From: Alcaligenes sp. SORT26 | GTDB lineage: Bacteria > Pseudomonadota > Gammaproteobacteria > Burkholderiales > Burkholderiaceae_B | Direction of reading: 5' to 3' | Length of the DNA: 64,000 nucleotides | NCBI RefSeq assembly: GCF_017377875.1 | Contig: NZ_CP070975.1 | Span: 3,472,001 to 3,536,000, forward strand | In this document: positions 17,782-26,581 of the stretch, one piece after another | How positions within the stretch are numbered: the first letter of the stretch is position 1 | Layout of the letters: the number at the start of each line of letters is the position of its first letter | Translations under genes and position numbers: made by a program | Notes under the pieces: model-generated | Told to the model about the DNA's origin: nothing | The model's database searches: none | The model's input: only the letters and a program-made list of their open reading frames with translations

Positions 17782-17828
17782 CCAGAGCTGCATGGGTATT
17801 GCTTGCAACTAGGTATATGCGGCTCTGG
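17782..17828. terminator. hairpin between convergent marR and efflux operon
   Basis: CCAGAGCTGCAT and ATGCGGCTCTGG pair over 12 positions (one wobble) around a 23-base loop. It sits between the 3' ends of marR and the outer-membrane efflux gene. No strong T-run is seen. Confidence 0.4.
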
Positions 17829-17847
17829 CTCTGGTAAAAAATATGTT

Positions 17848-19323
17848 CTAAGTGCTTTGATCTGGCGAGTTTGTGTGTTCCTTCCACCCACCTCCCAAAG
17901 CCTTGTACAGATCAATCAAATTGCTCAGCCGCGCCAGGCGTGTCCTGACCAGTGTTTGCTGGCTGCTGTACAGGCTGCGATGTGCATCCAGAACGCTTAG
18001 GTAGTCATCTATGCCTTCTTGGAAACGCTGTTCGGCCAGGGTTTGAGCTTCAAGATTGGCCGTGACCGCCAGCTTCTCGGACTGGATCTGCTGGTCTAGC
18101 AGGCTCCTGCTTGCCAATCCATCAGCGACCTCCCGGAAAGCGACCTGAATGGTTTTTTCATACTGGGTGATTTCTATCCGTTTGCGCACATGGGCGACCT
18201 CCAGATTTGCTAGCAGCGCACCACCCTTGAAAATGGGTAGATTGATACTGGGTAGAAAGCTCCAAGCGCGTGTGCCAGAGTCGAACAGGCCATCTAATGA
18301 TGCGCTGGCGGTCCCTAAGGACCCTGTCAGGCTGATAGTGGGAAAAAAAGCGGCTCGTGCTGCACCGATATTGGCATTAGCCCCTCGAAGTGTTTGTTCG
18401 GCTGCCCGGATATCAGGTCGGCGAACGAGCAGATCGGAGGGCAGGCCGCCGGGCAGATCGGCTACCAGGATCTGGTCCGGCAGCGTGGCGGCTTCATCCA
18501 GTTGTCTGGAGAGCTCGGCGCTTAGTGGCTGCCCCAAAAGCAGTACCAGAGCGTTGCGGTCCAAGGCTGCCTGGCGGCTGTAGGTGGCATAGCTGGATTC
18601 TGCCTGTCGCAAGGCGACTTCCGCCCGGCGCAGGTCCAGTTGGGTGGCATGGCCCAGCTCTTTTAACTGGCGACTCAATTCGTAGGAACGCTGCTGGGTT
18701 GCCAATGTGTCGCTGCTCAGGCGCAGCAACTCCTGGTCGGCCCGTAGCGTCAGATACGTATTGGCCAGCTCGGCGATCAGGCTGGTTTGAGCTGCGATGC
18801 GTGTTTCATCCAGGGCCAGGTAGGTGGCCAAGGCCTGTTCGTTCAGACTACGGATGCGGCCCCACAGATCCAGTTCCCAAGCCGTGCTGATGCCGCCCAC
18901 ATCGTAACGACGATTAAGCTGGCTCGTGCCGCCTGAGTTCAGTTCGGCGGGAAGGCGCTCGGATACACCGTGGGCAGCGACTCCCAGTTCTGGCATCAGT
19001 TTGGCGCGCTGAATGCGATACAGCGCCTGCGCCGCTTCGACATTCAATGCTGCTGTGCGAAAGTCGCGATTGTTCTCCAGTGAGATTTCAATCAGTTGCT
19101 GCAGAAGCGGATCGCTGAAAAAGTCGCGCCAGCCAACTTCTGCAGCGATGACTGCTGCAGACTTAGCCGCTTCTGTGGCAATGGGGGAAGCGGGATACGT
19201 AGCCTCGATAGGGGCAGTCGGTCGTTCGTATTTTGGGGCCAGCGTACAGCCTGTCAGCACCAAAGCCAGAGCCAGGGGGCTAAGGTGTCGCACGCGGGGC
19301 AGGGAGGGGAAATTCATGTTCAT
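17848..19323 (-). CDS. RND efflux outer-membrane lipoprotein, OprM/NodT family
   Basis: A 491-residue TolC-like channel. The signal peptide ends in the lipobox LTGC (residues ~23-26), giving an acylated protein. The two repeated OEP halves follow, with SLENNRDFRTAALNVEAAQALYRIQRA in the first and RRPDIRAAEQTLRGANANIGAARAAFFPTISLTGS in the second, the OprM hallmark. It is the last gene of the MFP-RND-OMF operon, 13 bases after the pump gene. Confidence 0.92.
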   Translation of the reverse strand: MNMNFPSLPRVRHLSPLALALVLTGCTLAPKYERPTAPIEATYPASPIATEAAKSAAVIAAEVGWRDFFSDPLLQQLIEISLENNRDFRTAALNVEAAQALYRIQRAKLMPELGVAAHGVSERLPAELNSGGTSQLNRRYDVGGISTAWELDLWGRIRSLNEQALATYLALDETRIAAQTSLIAELANTYLTLRADQELLRLSSDTLATQQRSYELSRQLKELGHATQLDLRRAEVALRQAESSYATYSRQAALDRNALVLLLGQPLSAELSRQLDEAATLPDQILVADLPGGLPSDLLVRRPDIRAAEQTLRGANANIGAARAAFFPTISLTGSLGTASASLDGLFDSGTRAWSFLPSINLPIFKGGALLANLEVAHVRKRIEITQYEKTIQVAFREVADGLASRSLLDQQIQSEKLAVTANLEAQTLAEQRFQEGIDDYLSVLDAHRSLYSSQQTLVRTRLARLSNLIDLYKALGGGWKEHTNSPDQST

Positions 19324-19336
19324 GGTTGTCCTTGCT

Positions 19337-22300
19337 TCAAGCGTGATGCTGGTCGTTGCTGGCAGGGGCCCGGCGATGCTGACGGCGCAATGCCAGTTTG
19401 CGCACCAGCACGTAAAACACAGGGGTTAGCAGCAGGCCGAAAAGGGTGACGCCCAGCATGCCGGCAAATACTGCCACCCCCATGGCGTGGCGCATCTCTG
19501 CTCCTGCACCGCTGGCTAACATCAGGGGTACTACGCCAGCGATAAAGGCCAACGAAGTCATCAGGATTGGTCGCAGACGCAGTCGGGCGGCTTCCAGCAC
19601 TGCCGTCAAGGGATCCGCTCCGGCCTCTTCCTGTGTGCGGGCAAATTCCACAATCAAAATAGCGTTTTTGGCGGCCAGCCCGACCAGCACCACAAAACCA
19701 ATCTGCGTGAAGATGTTGTTGTCGCCGCCGGACAGCCAGACACCGCCTATAGCCGAGAGCAGGGCCATGGGGGCAATCAGCAAGACAGCAAAGGGCAGGG
19801 ACCAACTGTTGTATTGCGCGGCCAGAATCAGGAAAGCCAGCAGGACGGCCAGAGGGAAGATGTACAGGGCAGAGTTGCCTGCCTGTTTTTCCTGATAGAC
19901 CAGGTCCGTCCATTCGTAGACCATGCCTTCGGGCAAGGTTTCTTCAAGGATCTTTTCGATAGCGTCCGTGGCCTGTCCCGAGGAGTAGCCAGGGGCCGGG
20001 CCGCCACTGATGTCGGCAGAGGGAAAGCCGTTGTAGCGGATCACCCGGTCCGGGCCGGAGCCTTCGGTCAGGGTCACAAAGGCGTTCAAGGGAATCATGT
20101 CGCCTTTGTTGCTGCGCACTTTCAGCAGGCCAATATCTTGGGCCTGGGCGCGGAACGGCGCATCGGCCTGGGCCATGACGCGATAGGTGCGTCCGAAACG
20201 GTTGAAGTCGTTGACATACAGCGAGCCCAGATTGATTTGCAAGGTCTCGAATACGTCTGTCATTGATACGCCCAAGGTCTTGGCTTTAACCCGGTCAATC
20301 TCCACGTCCAGTTGGGGAGCATTCGTTTGAAAACTGGCCAGCATATTGGCCAGTTCCGGGGCCTGCATGGCTTTGGCCATAATTTGCCCTTGTGCATGTA
20401 CCAGAGCCTCTAAGCCCAGGCCATCCCTGTCTTCAATTTGCAGTTTGAAGCCACCCATGGCGCCGAGCCCTGGGACGGGTGGGGGTGGGAATATCCCCAA
20501 AAAACCATCAGGGATCTGGCTGAACTTGCCCATTAGTTTGCCGGCAATGGCGTTGGCGGACAGCGATGAATCCTGGCGCTCGTCAAAGGGCTTGAGCATG
20601 GCGAACATCAGGGCGGAATTGGGTACATTGACGGGCCCGTTGACGGACAGGCCCGGAAACGCAACCACACTTTCCACGCCTGGCTCGGCCAGGGCGATGT
20701 CCGACATCTGCTTGACCACCGCTTCAGTACGATCCAGTGAGGCGCCGCTAGGAAGTTGCGCAATGCCCACCAGAAAATACTTGTCCTGCGCGGGTACAAA
20801 GCCGTTGGGGACTTGGTGAAAACCCAGCCAGGTCATGCCGATAAAGCCGATATACAGCACCAGCACAATCGCACTGCCACGGACGGCACGGCGCACCGTC
20901 GTTACGTAGGAAGTGGCAGCGCGGTCAAAGAAACGATTAAAGAGACGGAAGAGTCCGCCAAACAGAGTATCGATCAGCCGTGTCAGCCAGTCTGGACGGG
21001 TCTTGCTGTTGTGAGGTTTCAGCAAAATGGCAGCCAGTGCGGGTGACAGGGTCAAGGAGTTGATGGCCGACAAAATGGTGGAAATCACAATCGTCAGGGC
21101 GAACTGTCGATAGAACTCGCCTTGCAGACCGGACAGGAATGCGGAGGGGATAAAAACTGCTGCCAAAACGGATGTGATGGCAATAATGGGGCCGGTTACT
21201 TCATCCATGGCCTTGAAAGCCGCTTGCTTGGGTGACTCGCCCAGCGCCATGTGCCGTTCCACGTTTTCAACCACCACAATGGCATCGTCCACCACAATCC
21301 CGATGGACAGGACCAGCCCGAACAGAGAGAGCGTATTCAGGGAGAAACCAAAGATATGCATCAAGGCGAAAGTGCCTATCAAGGACACCGGTACGGCGAC
21401 CAGCGGGATGATGGAAGCCCGCCAGGTTTGTAGAAACAGGACAACCACAATCACCACCAGCAAGACGGCTTCCAGTAGTGTGATGGCGACGGATTGCAAG
21501 GAGGCCCGAACGAATACCGTCGGGTCGTAGGCAATGCGGTATTCAATGTCCTGTGGAAAACCGCCTTGAAGTTCTTGCATCTTGGCGCGTACCGCATTGG
21601 AGACATCAATGGCATTGGCACCAGGACTTTGAATGATTTGCAGGGCAGGGGCGGATTCGCCATTGAGCAAACTGCGCAGCGTGTAGCCATCGGCTCCCAA
21701 AGAGATTCGGGCCACATCGCGCAGGCGGGTCACTTGCCCGTCCTCGCCTGTCTTGACCACAATCTCGCCGAACTGTTCTTCCGTGGACAGGCGCCCCAAG
21801 GTATTGACGGTGACTTGAAACGCGGAATCCGCATTGGGCTGTTGCCCCACCGAACCGGCGGCAACTTGTACGTTCTGTTCGCGCAAGGCCGCCACAATGT
21901 CGCTGGCTGTCAAACCACGTGTTGCCACGCTGGACGGGTCCAGCCAGATGCGCATGGAGTATTCTCCGGCTCCCCAGACCAGCACATCGCCTACTCCGGG
22001 AAGACGAGCGAGTTCGTCGCGCACCTGCCGGATGGCAAAGTTGGACAGATATAAAGAATCGTAGCGTTTTTCCGGGGAGACCAGATGGACCACCATCAGT
22101 ACATCTGGCGATGTTTTCTGCGTGACCACCCCGATGCGCTGCACTTCTTCAGGCAGGCGTGGCAGGGCGCGGGAAACCCGGTTCTGTACCTGGATCTGCG
22201 CCATGTCGGCATCCGTTCCCTGCTTGAAGGCGATGGTCAGGACCATCTGGCCGTCGGTCGCCATTTGGGAGTTCATGTACAGCATGTTCTCCACGCCGTT

Positions 22301-22513
22301 GATGGCTTGTTCCAGCGGCGCAGCTACCGTGTCGGCAATGACTTCTGGATTGGCGCCTGGATATTTGGCGCTTACCTGGACGGTAGGGGGCGTGACCGCC
22401 GGATATTCGCTAAGCGGTAGTTGCCAGAAGGACAGGGCACCGGCGATCAGCATCAACAAGGACAGCACGATGGCAAAGATGGGCCGGGCGATGAAAAAGT
22501 GCGGGAACTTCAT
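19337..22513 (-). CDS. RND multidrug efflux pump, HAE1 (AcrB/MexB) type
   Basis: A 1058-residue inner-membrane proton antiporter. It starts MKFPHFFIARPIFAIVLSLL and has the expected 12 helices with two large periplasmic loops. The TM4 proton-relay aspartates are in GIVVDDAIVVVENVER. Family segments such as PGANAIDVSNAVRAKM and the C-terminal LTPVFYVLVRKL are present. It exports hydrophobic compounds from the inner membrane or periplasm through the adaptor and OprM-type channel. Its start overlaps the adaptor gene by 4 bp. Confidence 0.95.
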   Translation of the reverse strand: MKFPHFFIARPIFAIVLSLLMLIAGALSFWQLPLSEYPAVTPPTVQVSAKYPGANPEVIADTVAAPLEQAINGVENMLYMNSQMATDGQMVLTIAFKQGTDADMAQIQVQNRVSRALPRLPEEVQRIGVVTQKTSPDVLMVVHLVSPEKRYDSLYLSNFAIRQVRDELARLPGVGDVLVWGAGEYSMRIWLDPSSVATRGLTASDIVAALREQNVQVAAGSVGQQPNADSAFQVTVNTLGRLSTEEQFGEIVVKTGEDGQVTRLRDVARISLGADGYTLRSLLNGESAPALQIIQSPGANAIDVSNAVRAKMQELQGGFPQDIEYRIAYDPTVFVRASLQSVAITLLEAVLLVVIVVVLFLQTWRASIIPLVAVPVSLIGTFALMHIFGFSLNTLSLFGLVLSIGIVVDDAIVVVENVERHMALGESPKQAAFKAMDEVTGPIIAITSVLAAVFIPSAFLSGLQGEFYRQFALTIVISTILSAINSLTLSPALAAILLKPHNSKTRPDWLTRLIDTLFGGLFRLFNRFFDRAATSYVTTVRRAVRGSAIVLVLYIGFIGMTWLGFHQVPNGFVPAQDKYFLVGIAQLPSGASLDRTEAVVKQMSDIALAEPGVESVVAFPGLSVNGPVNVPNSALMFAMLKPFDERQDSSLSANAIAGKLMGKFSQIPDGFLGIFPPPPVPGLGAMGGFKLQIEDRDGLGLEALVHAQGQIMAKAMQAPELANMLASFQTNAPQLDVEIDRVKAKTLGVSMTDVFETLQINLGSLYVNDFNRFGRTYRVMAQADAPFRAQAQDIGLLKVRSNKGDMIPLNAFVTLTEGSGPDRVIRYNGFPSADISGGPAPGYSSGQATDAIEKILEETLPEGMVYEWTDLVYQEKQAGNSALYIFPLAVLLAFLILAAQYNSWSLPFAVLLIAPMALLSAIGGVWLSGGDNNIFTQIGFVVLVGLAAKNAILIVEFARTQEEAGADPLTAVLEAARLRLRPILMTSLAFIAGVVPLMLASGAGAEMRHAMGVAVFAGMLGVTLFGLLLTPVFYVLVRKLALRRQHRRAPASNDQHHA

Positions 22514-23730
22514 GGCTGGGCCTCCGCAGGACGGATTGCAGCGCTTGCTGTTTCAGTGACCGCCTGCATGGAAACCATGTGGGGAGTGATGTTCATGCCC
22601 GGGCGTACCAGGCCCTTGATGATCACTTTTTCCCCTGTTTGCAGGCCTGCTTTGATGACGCGCAAACCATCGACCATGGGTCCGGTCTCGACCACTCGGT
22701 ACTGGGCCTGATTGTTCTGGTCCACAACCAGCACATATCTTTTCCCTTGATCGGTGCCTACGGCCTGATCGTCAATCAAAATAGCCGCCTGCTCTGCTCC
22801 TGTGGCCAGCCGGATGCGAGCAAACAAGCCGGGTGCGAGCATGGCGTCGGGATTGGGTACGACGGCGCGAGCCCGTATGGTCCCGGTGCTGCGGTCAATC
22901 TGGTTTCCGACGAAATCCAGCTTCCCTTGATAAGGGAAACCCTGATCAGTTGTCAGTCCAATGGATACGGGCAGCGCAGAGGCTTTGTTATCTTTTTCTG
23001 CTCGGGTCTGACGGATGGCCTTCAGGTAGGTGGCTTCGTCTATATCGAAGTAGGCATAAATGGGGTCGGTGGACACGATGGTGGTTAACAAGCTGGCTTT
23101 GTCAGTGGCACCGCCATTGACCAGATTGCCTTCCGTGACCAATACCCGATCCACTCGACCTGCGATGGGTGAGCGGATATGGGTGTAGGACAGCTCCAGT
23201 TGGGCGGCGGCAACATCTGCTTTGGCAACCTGGACCTGGGCTTGGTGAGCATTGCGTGTGGCCAACGCATCTTCGTATTGCTTGCGGGAAACTGCGCCGG
23301 TCTCAACCAGTTTCTGGGCTCGGTTCAGATCGTCTTGCGCTTGTTTGGCCAGCACTTCGGCCCGGCGTAGTTGTGCTGTTGCGGTGTCCAGTGTTACCTG
23401 AAAGGGGCGCGGGTCTATATGAAACAGAGGCTCCCCTTTACGCACCAGACTGCCCTCTGGCACGCTGACCGCTTCGACCGCGCCGCTAACACGCGAACGT
23501 AGTTCTACGGATTGAGGGGCGGCAAGAAATCCGGTGAAATCCGTAGAAGGATGTATGGTCCGCTCCAGGACTTGAGCAACAGGCACGGAGGGGCCCGCTG
23601 GCGCACTGGCGGCTTCTTGTGGCGGTTCTGCCGCCTTGTCTTTATGATCGGAACCATCGCGGGCAGCGTAGGCGGTTCCGACTGCGGCAATGGCGCTTGC
23701 CGCTAAAGCAAATTTGAATGTTCGACGCAT
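22510..23730 (-). CDS. RND efflux periplasmic adaptor, AcrA/MexA type
   Basis: A 406-residue membrane-fusion protein, start chosen at 23730 (MRRTFKFALAAS) with AAGGGA 8 bases upstream; the frame extends to 23784 but lacks a ribosome site there. A signal sequence is followed by the lipoyl/biotinyl half-motifs (VELRSRVSGAVEAVSVPEGSLVRKGEPLFHIDPRPF), a coiled-coil hairpin (residues ~120-185), and the barrel domain with PIYAYFDIDEATYL. It links pump and channel. It is the first gene of the operon, under a MerR-type promoter shared in design with the divergent reductase gene. Confidence 0.93.
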   Translation of the reverse strand: MRRTFKFALAASAIAAVGTAYAARDGSDHKDKAAEPPQEAASAPAGPSVPVAQVLERTIHPSTDFTGFLAAPQSVELRSRVSGAVEAVSVPEGSLVRKGEPLFHIDPRPFQVTLDTATAQLRRAEVLAKQAQDDLNRAQKLVETGAVSRKQYEDALATRNAHQAQVQVAKADVAAAQLELSYTHIRSPIAGRVDRVLVTEGNLVNGGATDKASLLTTIVSTDPIYAYFDIDEATYLKAIRQTRAEKDNKASALPVSIGLTTDQGFPYQGKLDFVGNQIDRSTGTIRARAVVPNPDAMLAPGLFARIRLATGAEQAAILIDDQAVGTDQGKRYVLVVDQNNQAQYRVVETGPMVDGLRVIKAGLQTGEKVIIKGLVRPGMNITPHMVSMQAVTETASAAIRPAEAQP

Positions 23731-23796
23731 GGCTGTATCCCTTTTTTGCAGCAGGGCTCCGGCCCGTCCGAAGCATCTGTGCAAAGTTGTTTGCCA

Positions 23797-23827
23797 AGGC
23801 TAGGCATTACAACGATTGGAAGGTCAA
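23797..23827 (-). promoter_or_regulatory. MerR-type promoter for the RND efflux operon
   Basis: On the minus strand, -35 TTGACC (23822-23827) and -10 TAGCCT (23797-23802) are separated by 19 bp, the long spacer activated by MerR-family proteins. The spacer begins TTCCAATCGTTGTAA, one mismatch from a perfect dyad. The CueR-like gene at 25258 is the obvious candidate activator. Confidence 0.65.
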
Positions 23828-23855
23828 GGTTTGCCAGCACTTCTTTTTAAGGGTG

Positions 23856-23886
23856 TTGACTCTCCAATCGTTGGAAGCATTAGCTT
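23856..23886 (+). promoter_or_regulatory. MerR-type promoter for the reductase gene
   Basis: -35 TTGACT (23856-23861), a 19-bp spacer and -10 TAGCTT (23881-23886). The spacer carries the dyad TCCAATCGTTGGA (23863-23875). It is back-to-back with the efflux promoter, with the same layout. The region 23887-24057 to the reductase start holds no further gene. Confidence 0.65.
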
Positions 23887-24057
23887 GTTCACAAGGCATT
23901 GAGAAATAAGCCTTTTGTGTCGTTCAACAACAACTTTGTGTGGAGTCGCCATGCCAACTACAACGATGAGACAGCCAGATCCCTATTGGTCAGCAAGAAC
24001 CGGGCGGGAGCTGACAGCCATGTGCGGCCCGTGGGGCTATATGTGAAGGGGGCAGCA

Positions 24058-25059
24058 ATGAGCAGCAAAACAATTCTTATCCGCCAGACCGGGCAGCGGG
24101 TGACCGCCCAGGAGGGGCAAGACATTTTGCAGGCCGCCTTGCAAAGTGGCTTGTCCTATCCGCATGGCTGTCGCCTGGGGCGTTGCGGAGGCTGTAAAAC
24201 CCGCTTGGTCGATGGACAGGTAGACCTGCTGGAGTACTCCCGTTTTGCCCTGACCGAGGCACAAAAAGATCGTGGCCTGATTCTGGCCTGCCGGGCGATT
24301 CCTTTAACGGATGTTGCCGTGGACTGGATTGGTACGGACGATGTACGCGGGCTGGCTCCTTCGCGCAGCATGACGGGCACCATCTCGGAGCTGCGGGAGC
24401 TGACTCATGATGTGCGTCTGGTTCGTATCCGCCTGGATGAAGCTGAGCCCTTGATGTTTTTTGCTGGTCAGTATGCGGATATCAAGTTTGGACAGGCGCC
24501 AGTGCGCAGCTATTCCATGGCTAACCGGCCTGGCGCGCTCGATCTGGAATTTCATATACGCCGCGTTCCTCGCGGTGTGACCTCTGCGTATGTGCACACC
24601 GTACTTCAGCCGGGCGAGAAGGTCAGTCTGGAGCTGCCTCGTGGCTCCTCGTATCTGCGCGAGGGGCACGGTGGGCCCATATTGTGCATTGCCGGAGGTA
24701 CCGGACTGGCCCCTATCAAATCGATCGTTGAAACGGCCCTGGCCTGTGGCATGAGCCAGGCCATTCATGTGTATTTTGGAGCGCGCGAGCTGCGGGATTT
24801 ATATGCTATTGATGACTTCCGGGCGCTGGAGCGCCAATACCCCAATCTGTCTTTTACTCCTGTCATCTCCGGGATACCGGCCACTCACTATCGTCGCGGG
24901 CTTGTCACCGATATCGTTGGCCACGATCAGCCTGATTTAAGTGGCTGGAAAGTGTATGTAGCGGGTTCTCCATCTATGGTGGATGCCACCATGGGTATGG
25001 TGCTCAAGCGCGGTTTGAAAGTTCAGGATTTGCATGTAGACGTATTTTTTACGCCATAG
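24058..25059 (+). CDS. 2Fe-2S ferredoxin-NAD(P)H reductase (oxygenase electron-transfer type)
   Basis: A 333-residue protein, start at 24058 with GAAGGGGG upstream; the longer frame from 23899 is not supported. The N-terminal plant-type ferredoxin domain has C38, C43, C46 and C78 (C-x4-C-x2-C...C). An FAD domain has RSYSMAN, and an NAD(P) domain has GGTGLAP. This order is that of naphthalene-dioxygenase-type reductases and of CDP-6-deoxyglucoseen reductase-like proteins. No oxygenase gene is nearby, so its partner is unknown. Its MerR-type promoter suggests that it is induced together with the efflux pump, perhaps for redox or metal stress. Confidence 0.82.
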   Translation: MSSKTILIRQTGQRVTAQEGQDILQAALQSGLSYPHGCRLGRCGGCKTRLVDGQVDLLEYSRFALTEAQKDRGLILACRAIPLTDVAVDWIGTDDVRGLAPSRSMTGTISELRELTHDVRLVRIRLDEAEPLMFFAGQYADIKFGQAPVRSYSMANRPGALDLEFHIRRVPRGVTSAYVHTVLQPGEKVSLELPRGSSYLREGHGGPILCIAGGTGLAPIKSIVETALACGMSQAIHVYFGARELRDLYAIDDFRALERQYPNLSFTPVISGIPATHYRRGLVTDIVGHDQPDLSGWKVYVAGSPSMVDATMGMVLKRGLKVQDLHVDVFFTP

Positions 25060-25094
25060 TTGCCTGAGGGAATGGTCGGGGTGCACGCGCACAC

Positions 25095-25115
25095 TTGACC
25101 TTCCTACCGTGGGAA
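25095..25115 (+). promoter_or_regulatory. third copy of the MerR-type operator, upstream of the regulator
   Basis: TTGACC is followed directly by TTCCTACCGTGGGAA, which matches the consensus TTCCAATCGTTGGAA of the two upstream promoters at 12 of 15 positions. It lies ~145 bp before the CueR-like ATG. The -10 element at 19 bp spacing (CACACT) is poor, so this may be weakly activated or simple autoregulation. Confidence 0.5.
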
Positions 25116-25257
25116 TCCTCACACTGTCTACTGTCAGTGCTGGCAACAGGGGCCTGGGCAGGCAGAAAAGACTGATGGGGCTTTGGACAAAGCCTGCCAC
25201 CTTTTGCCATCACTGACACCTGACTTTCGAGTCCTGTCATTGAGCAAGGGGAGCAAG

Positions 25258-25734
25258 ATGAATATTGGTGAAGCCTCCAAGGTATCCAAAGTGTCGGCCA
25301 AAATGATTCGTTACTACGAACAGATTGGCCTTATCCCGCAAACCGAGCGTAGCGCTGCGGGTTACCGAACTTATAGCTGGAAAGAGGTGGAGCGCTTGCG
25401 CTTCATAAGACGTGCCCGCGATCTGGGGTTTTCGATGGTGGCCATTGGTGATTTGCTGAGTTTGTGGCATGACCAGTCGCGTCAGAGTGCCGATGTAAAA
25501 CGGGTTGCACAACAGCATCTGGAAGAGCTGAGCAGTCGCATTAAAAACATGCAGGAGATGGCCTTGGCGCTGGAAGCGTCAATTGGTTGCTGTCCAGGTG
25601 ATGAACAGCCTGACTGCTCGATTCTAAGTACGCTGGCACAGGTAGAGGATCGTGACTCAGAGCCGGATTTGCGAATCGGGGCGGTCTTGCGTCGTTCTGT
25701 TGGCCGAGGCATTCAGGGCGATGTACACCTATAA
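25258..25734 (+). CDS. MerR-family Cu(I)-type regulator, CueR/HmrR-like
   Basis: A 158-residue regulator starting MNIGEASKVSKVSAKMIRYYEQIGL, with GGGGAG 5 bases before the ATG. The winged helix (1-70) and dimerisation helix (~80-108) are followed by the metal loop with C112 and C120 in CPGDEQPDC, the positions and spacing of the Cu(I) ligands of CueR. The C-terminal tail is ~25 residues longer than in typical CueR. No copper ATPase is adjacent. Instead the same operator occurs before the RND operon and the reductase, recalling P. aeruginosa, where CueR controls mexPQ-opmE. Confidence 0.85.
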   Translation: MNIGEASKVSKVSAKMIRYYEQIGLIPQTERSAAGYRTYSWKEVERLRFIRRARDLGFSMVAIGDLLSLWHDQSRQSADVKRVAQQHLEELSSRIKNMQEMALALEASIGCCPGDEQPDCSILSTLAQVEDRDSEPDLRIGAVLRRSVGRGIQGDVHL

Positions 25735-25855
25735 TCGGGCGCGTTCAAACAGGGGGCGAGTGTCACGCCTGTCTTGGTGACGTTGCCCTCTGTCTGTCTG
25801 AACCTTGATGCGGATTTAATCTGCTGTAAACCCGAAATACATCACTTTGATCACC

Positions 25856-26404
25856 ATGCCCTCTTTACCTTCAGGCTTGACGCTACGTCCTTTAAAAGAA
25901 ACGGAACTGAACCTGCTGTGGTCCATAGACCGCAGCGAGCAGATCGACGGTTTGTACGAGCTGCGCGATGGCGTATTGCACAAGCAAGCGGCTGATATTG
26001 ATCTGCGTGGTTGGCCGGAAGGCGACCCGGAGAAATATCACCCTGAACATGAGGACGCCTTTCATCGAGGTTCCTGGTTCATGGGTGTATTCAAGGGCGA
26101 TACCTTGCTGGCTGCTGTGGGTTTGGACAGCCTGCCCTTGGGGCCGCAGGGAGATTGGCGTCAACTATTTTTCCTGCATGTCAGCCAGTCCTTGCGAGGG
26201 CAGGGGATGGGCGTATGGCTGCTGGATCAGGCCAAGAAGCAGGCTGCGGAGTGGGGCGCGAAGGCGGTCTATGCCTCGGCCACGCCTTCGGTGAATACGG
26301 TGGATTTCTATATGGCCCATGGTTTTGAAATTGCGCCAGAACCTGATGCCCGTTTGTTCGAGCTGGACCCGGAAGATATCCACTTGTTGTGTTCGGTGGC
26401 TTAA
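25856..26404 (+). CDS. GNAT-family N-acetyltransferase
   Basis: A 182-residue protein with the acetyl-CoA binding segment SLRGQGMGVWLLDQAKKQA (motif A, R/Q-x-x-G-x-G/A) and a following AVYASATPSVNTVDFYMAHGFE, the C-terminal GNAT strand-helix. The substrate is unknown. A TTG at 25847 would add three residues; neither start has a clear ribosome site, and I prefer the ATG at 25856. Confidence 0.8.
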   Translation: MPSLPSGLTLRPLKETELNLLWSIDRSEQIDGLYELRDGVLHKQAADIDLRGWPEGDPEKYHPEHEDAFHRGSWFMGVFKGDTLLAAVGLDSLPLGPQGDWRQLFFLHVSQSLRGQGMGVWLLDQAKKQAAEWGAKAVYASATPSVNTVDFYMAHGFEIAPEPDARLFELDPEDIHLLCSVA

Positions 26405-26520
26405 GAAACGGCTCTTTTTACTGATGCCTGTGTCTTAAACACCAAGCACCTGAGTGGTAAATCTGCCGCTGTCGAACTCGCCTGCAAATACTGTTTGCAG
26501 TATCTGGTAGTCCTACAAAA

Positions 26521-26557
26521 AGGGCCTTGCTACGCTATTTAGCTGCAGCAAGGCCCT
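26521..26557 (-). terminator. rho-independent terminator of the siderophore operon
   Basis: Arms AGGGCCTTGCT (26521-26531) and AGCAAGGCCCT (26547-26557) are perfect 11-bp complements. On the minus strand the hairpin is followed by TTTTGTAGG. It lies 25 bases beyond the receptor stop codon. A smaller hairpin, CTGCAAA/TTTGCAG (26482-26500), lies between it and the GNAT gene. Confidence 0.8.
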
Positions 26558-26581
26558 ACCATCAAGTCCAGCTCTTCAAGC

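Noticed and set aside
24058-25059. Part of a dioxygenase operon
   Set aside because: No oxygenase alpha or beta subunit or ring-cleavage gene lies within reach; the neighbours are an efflux operon and a MerR regulator.
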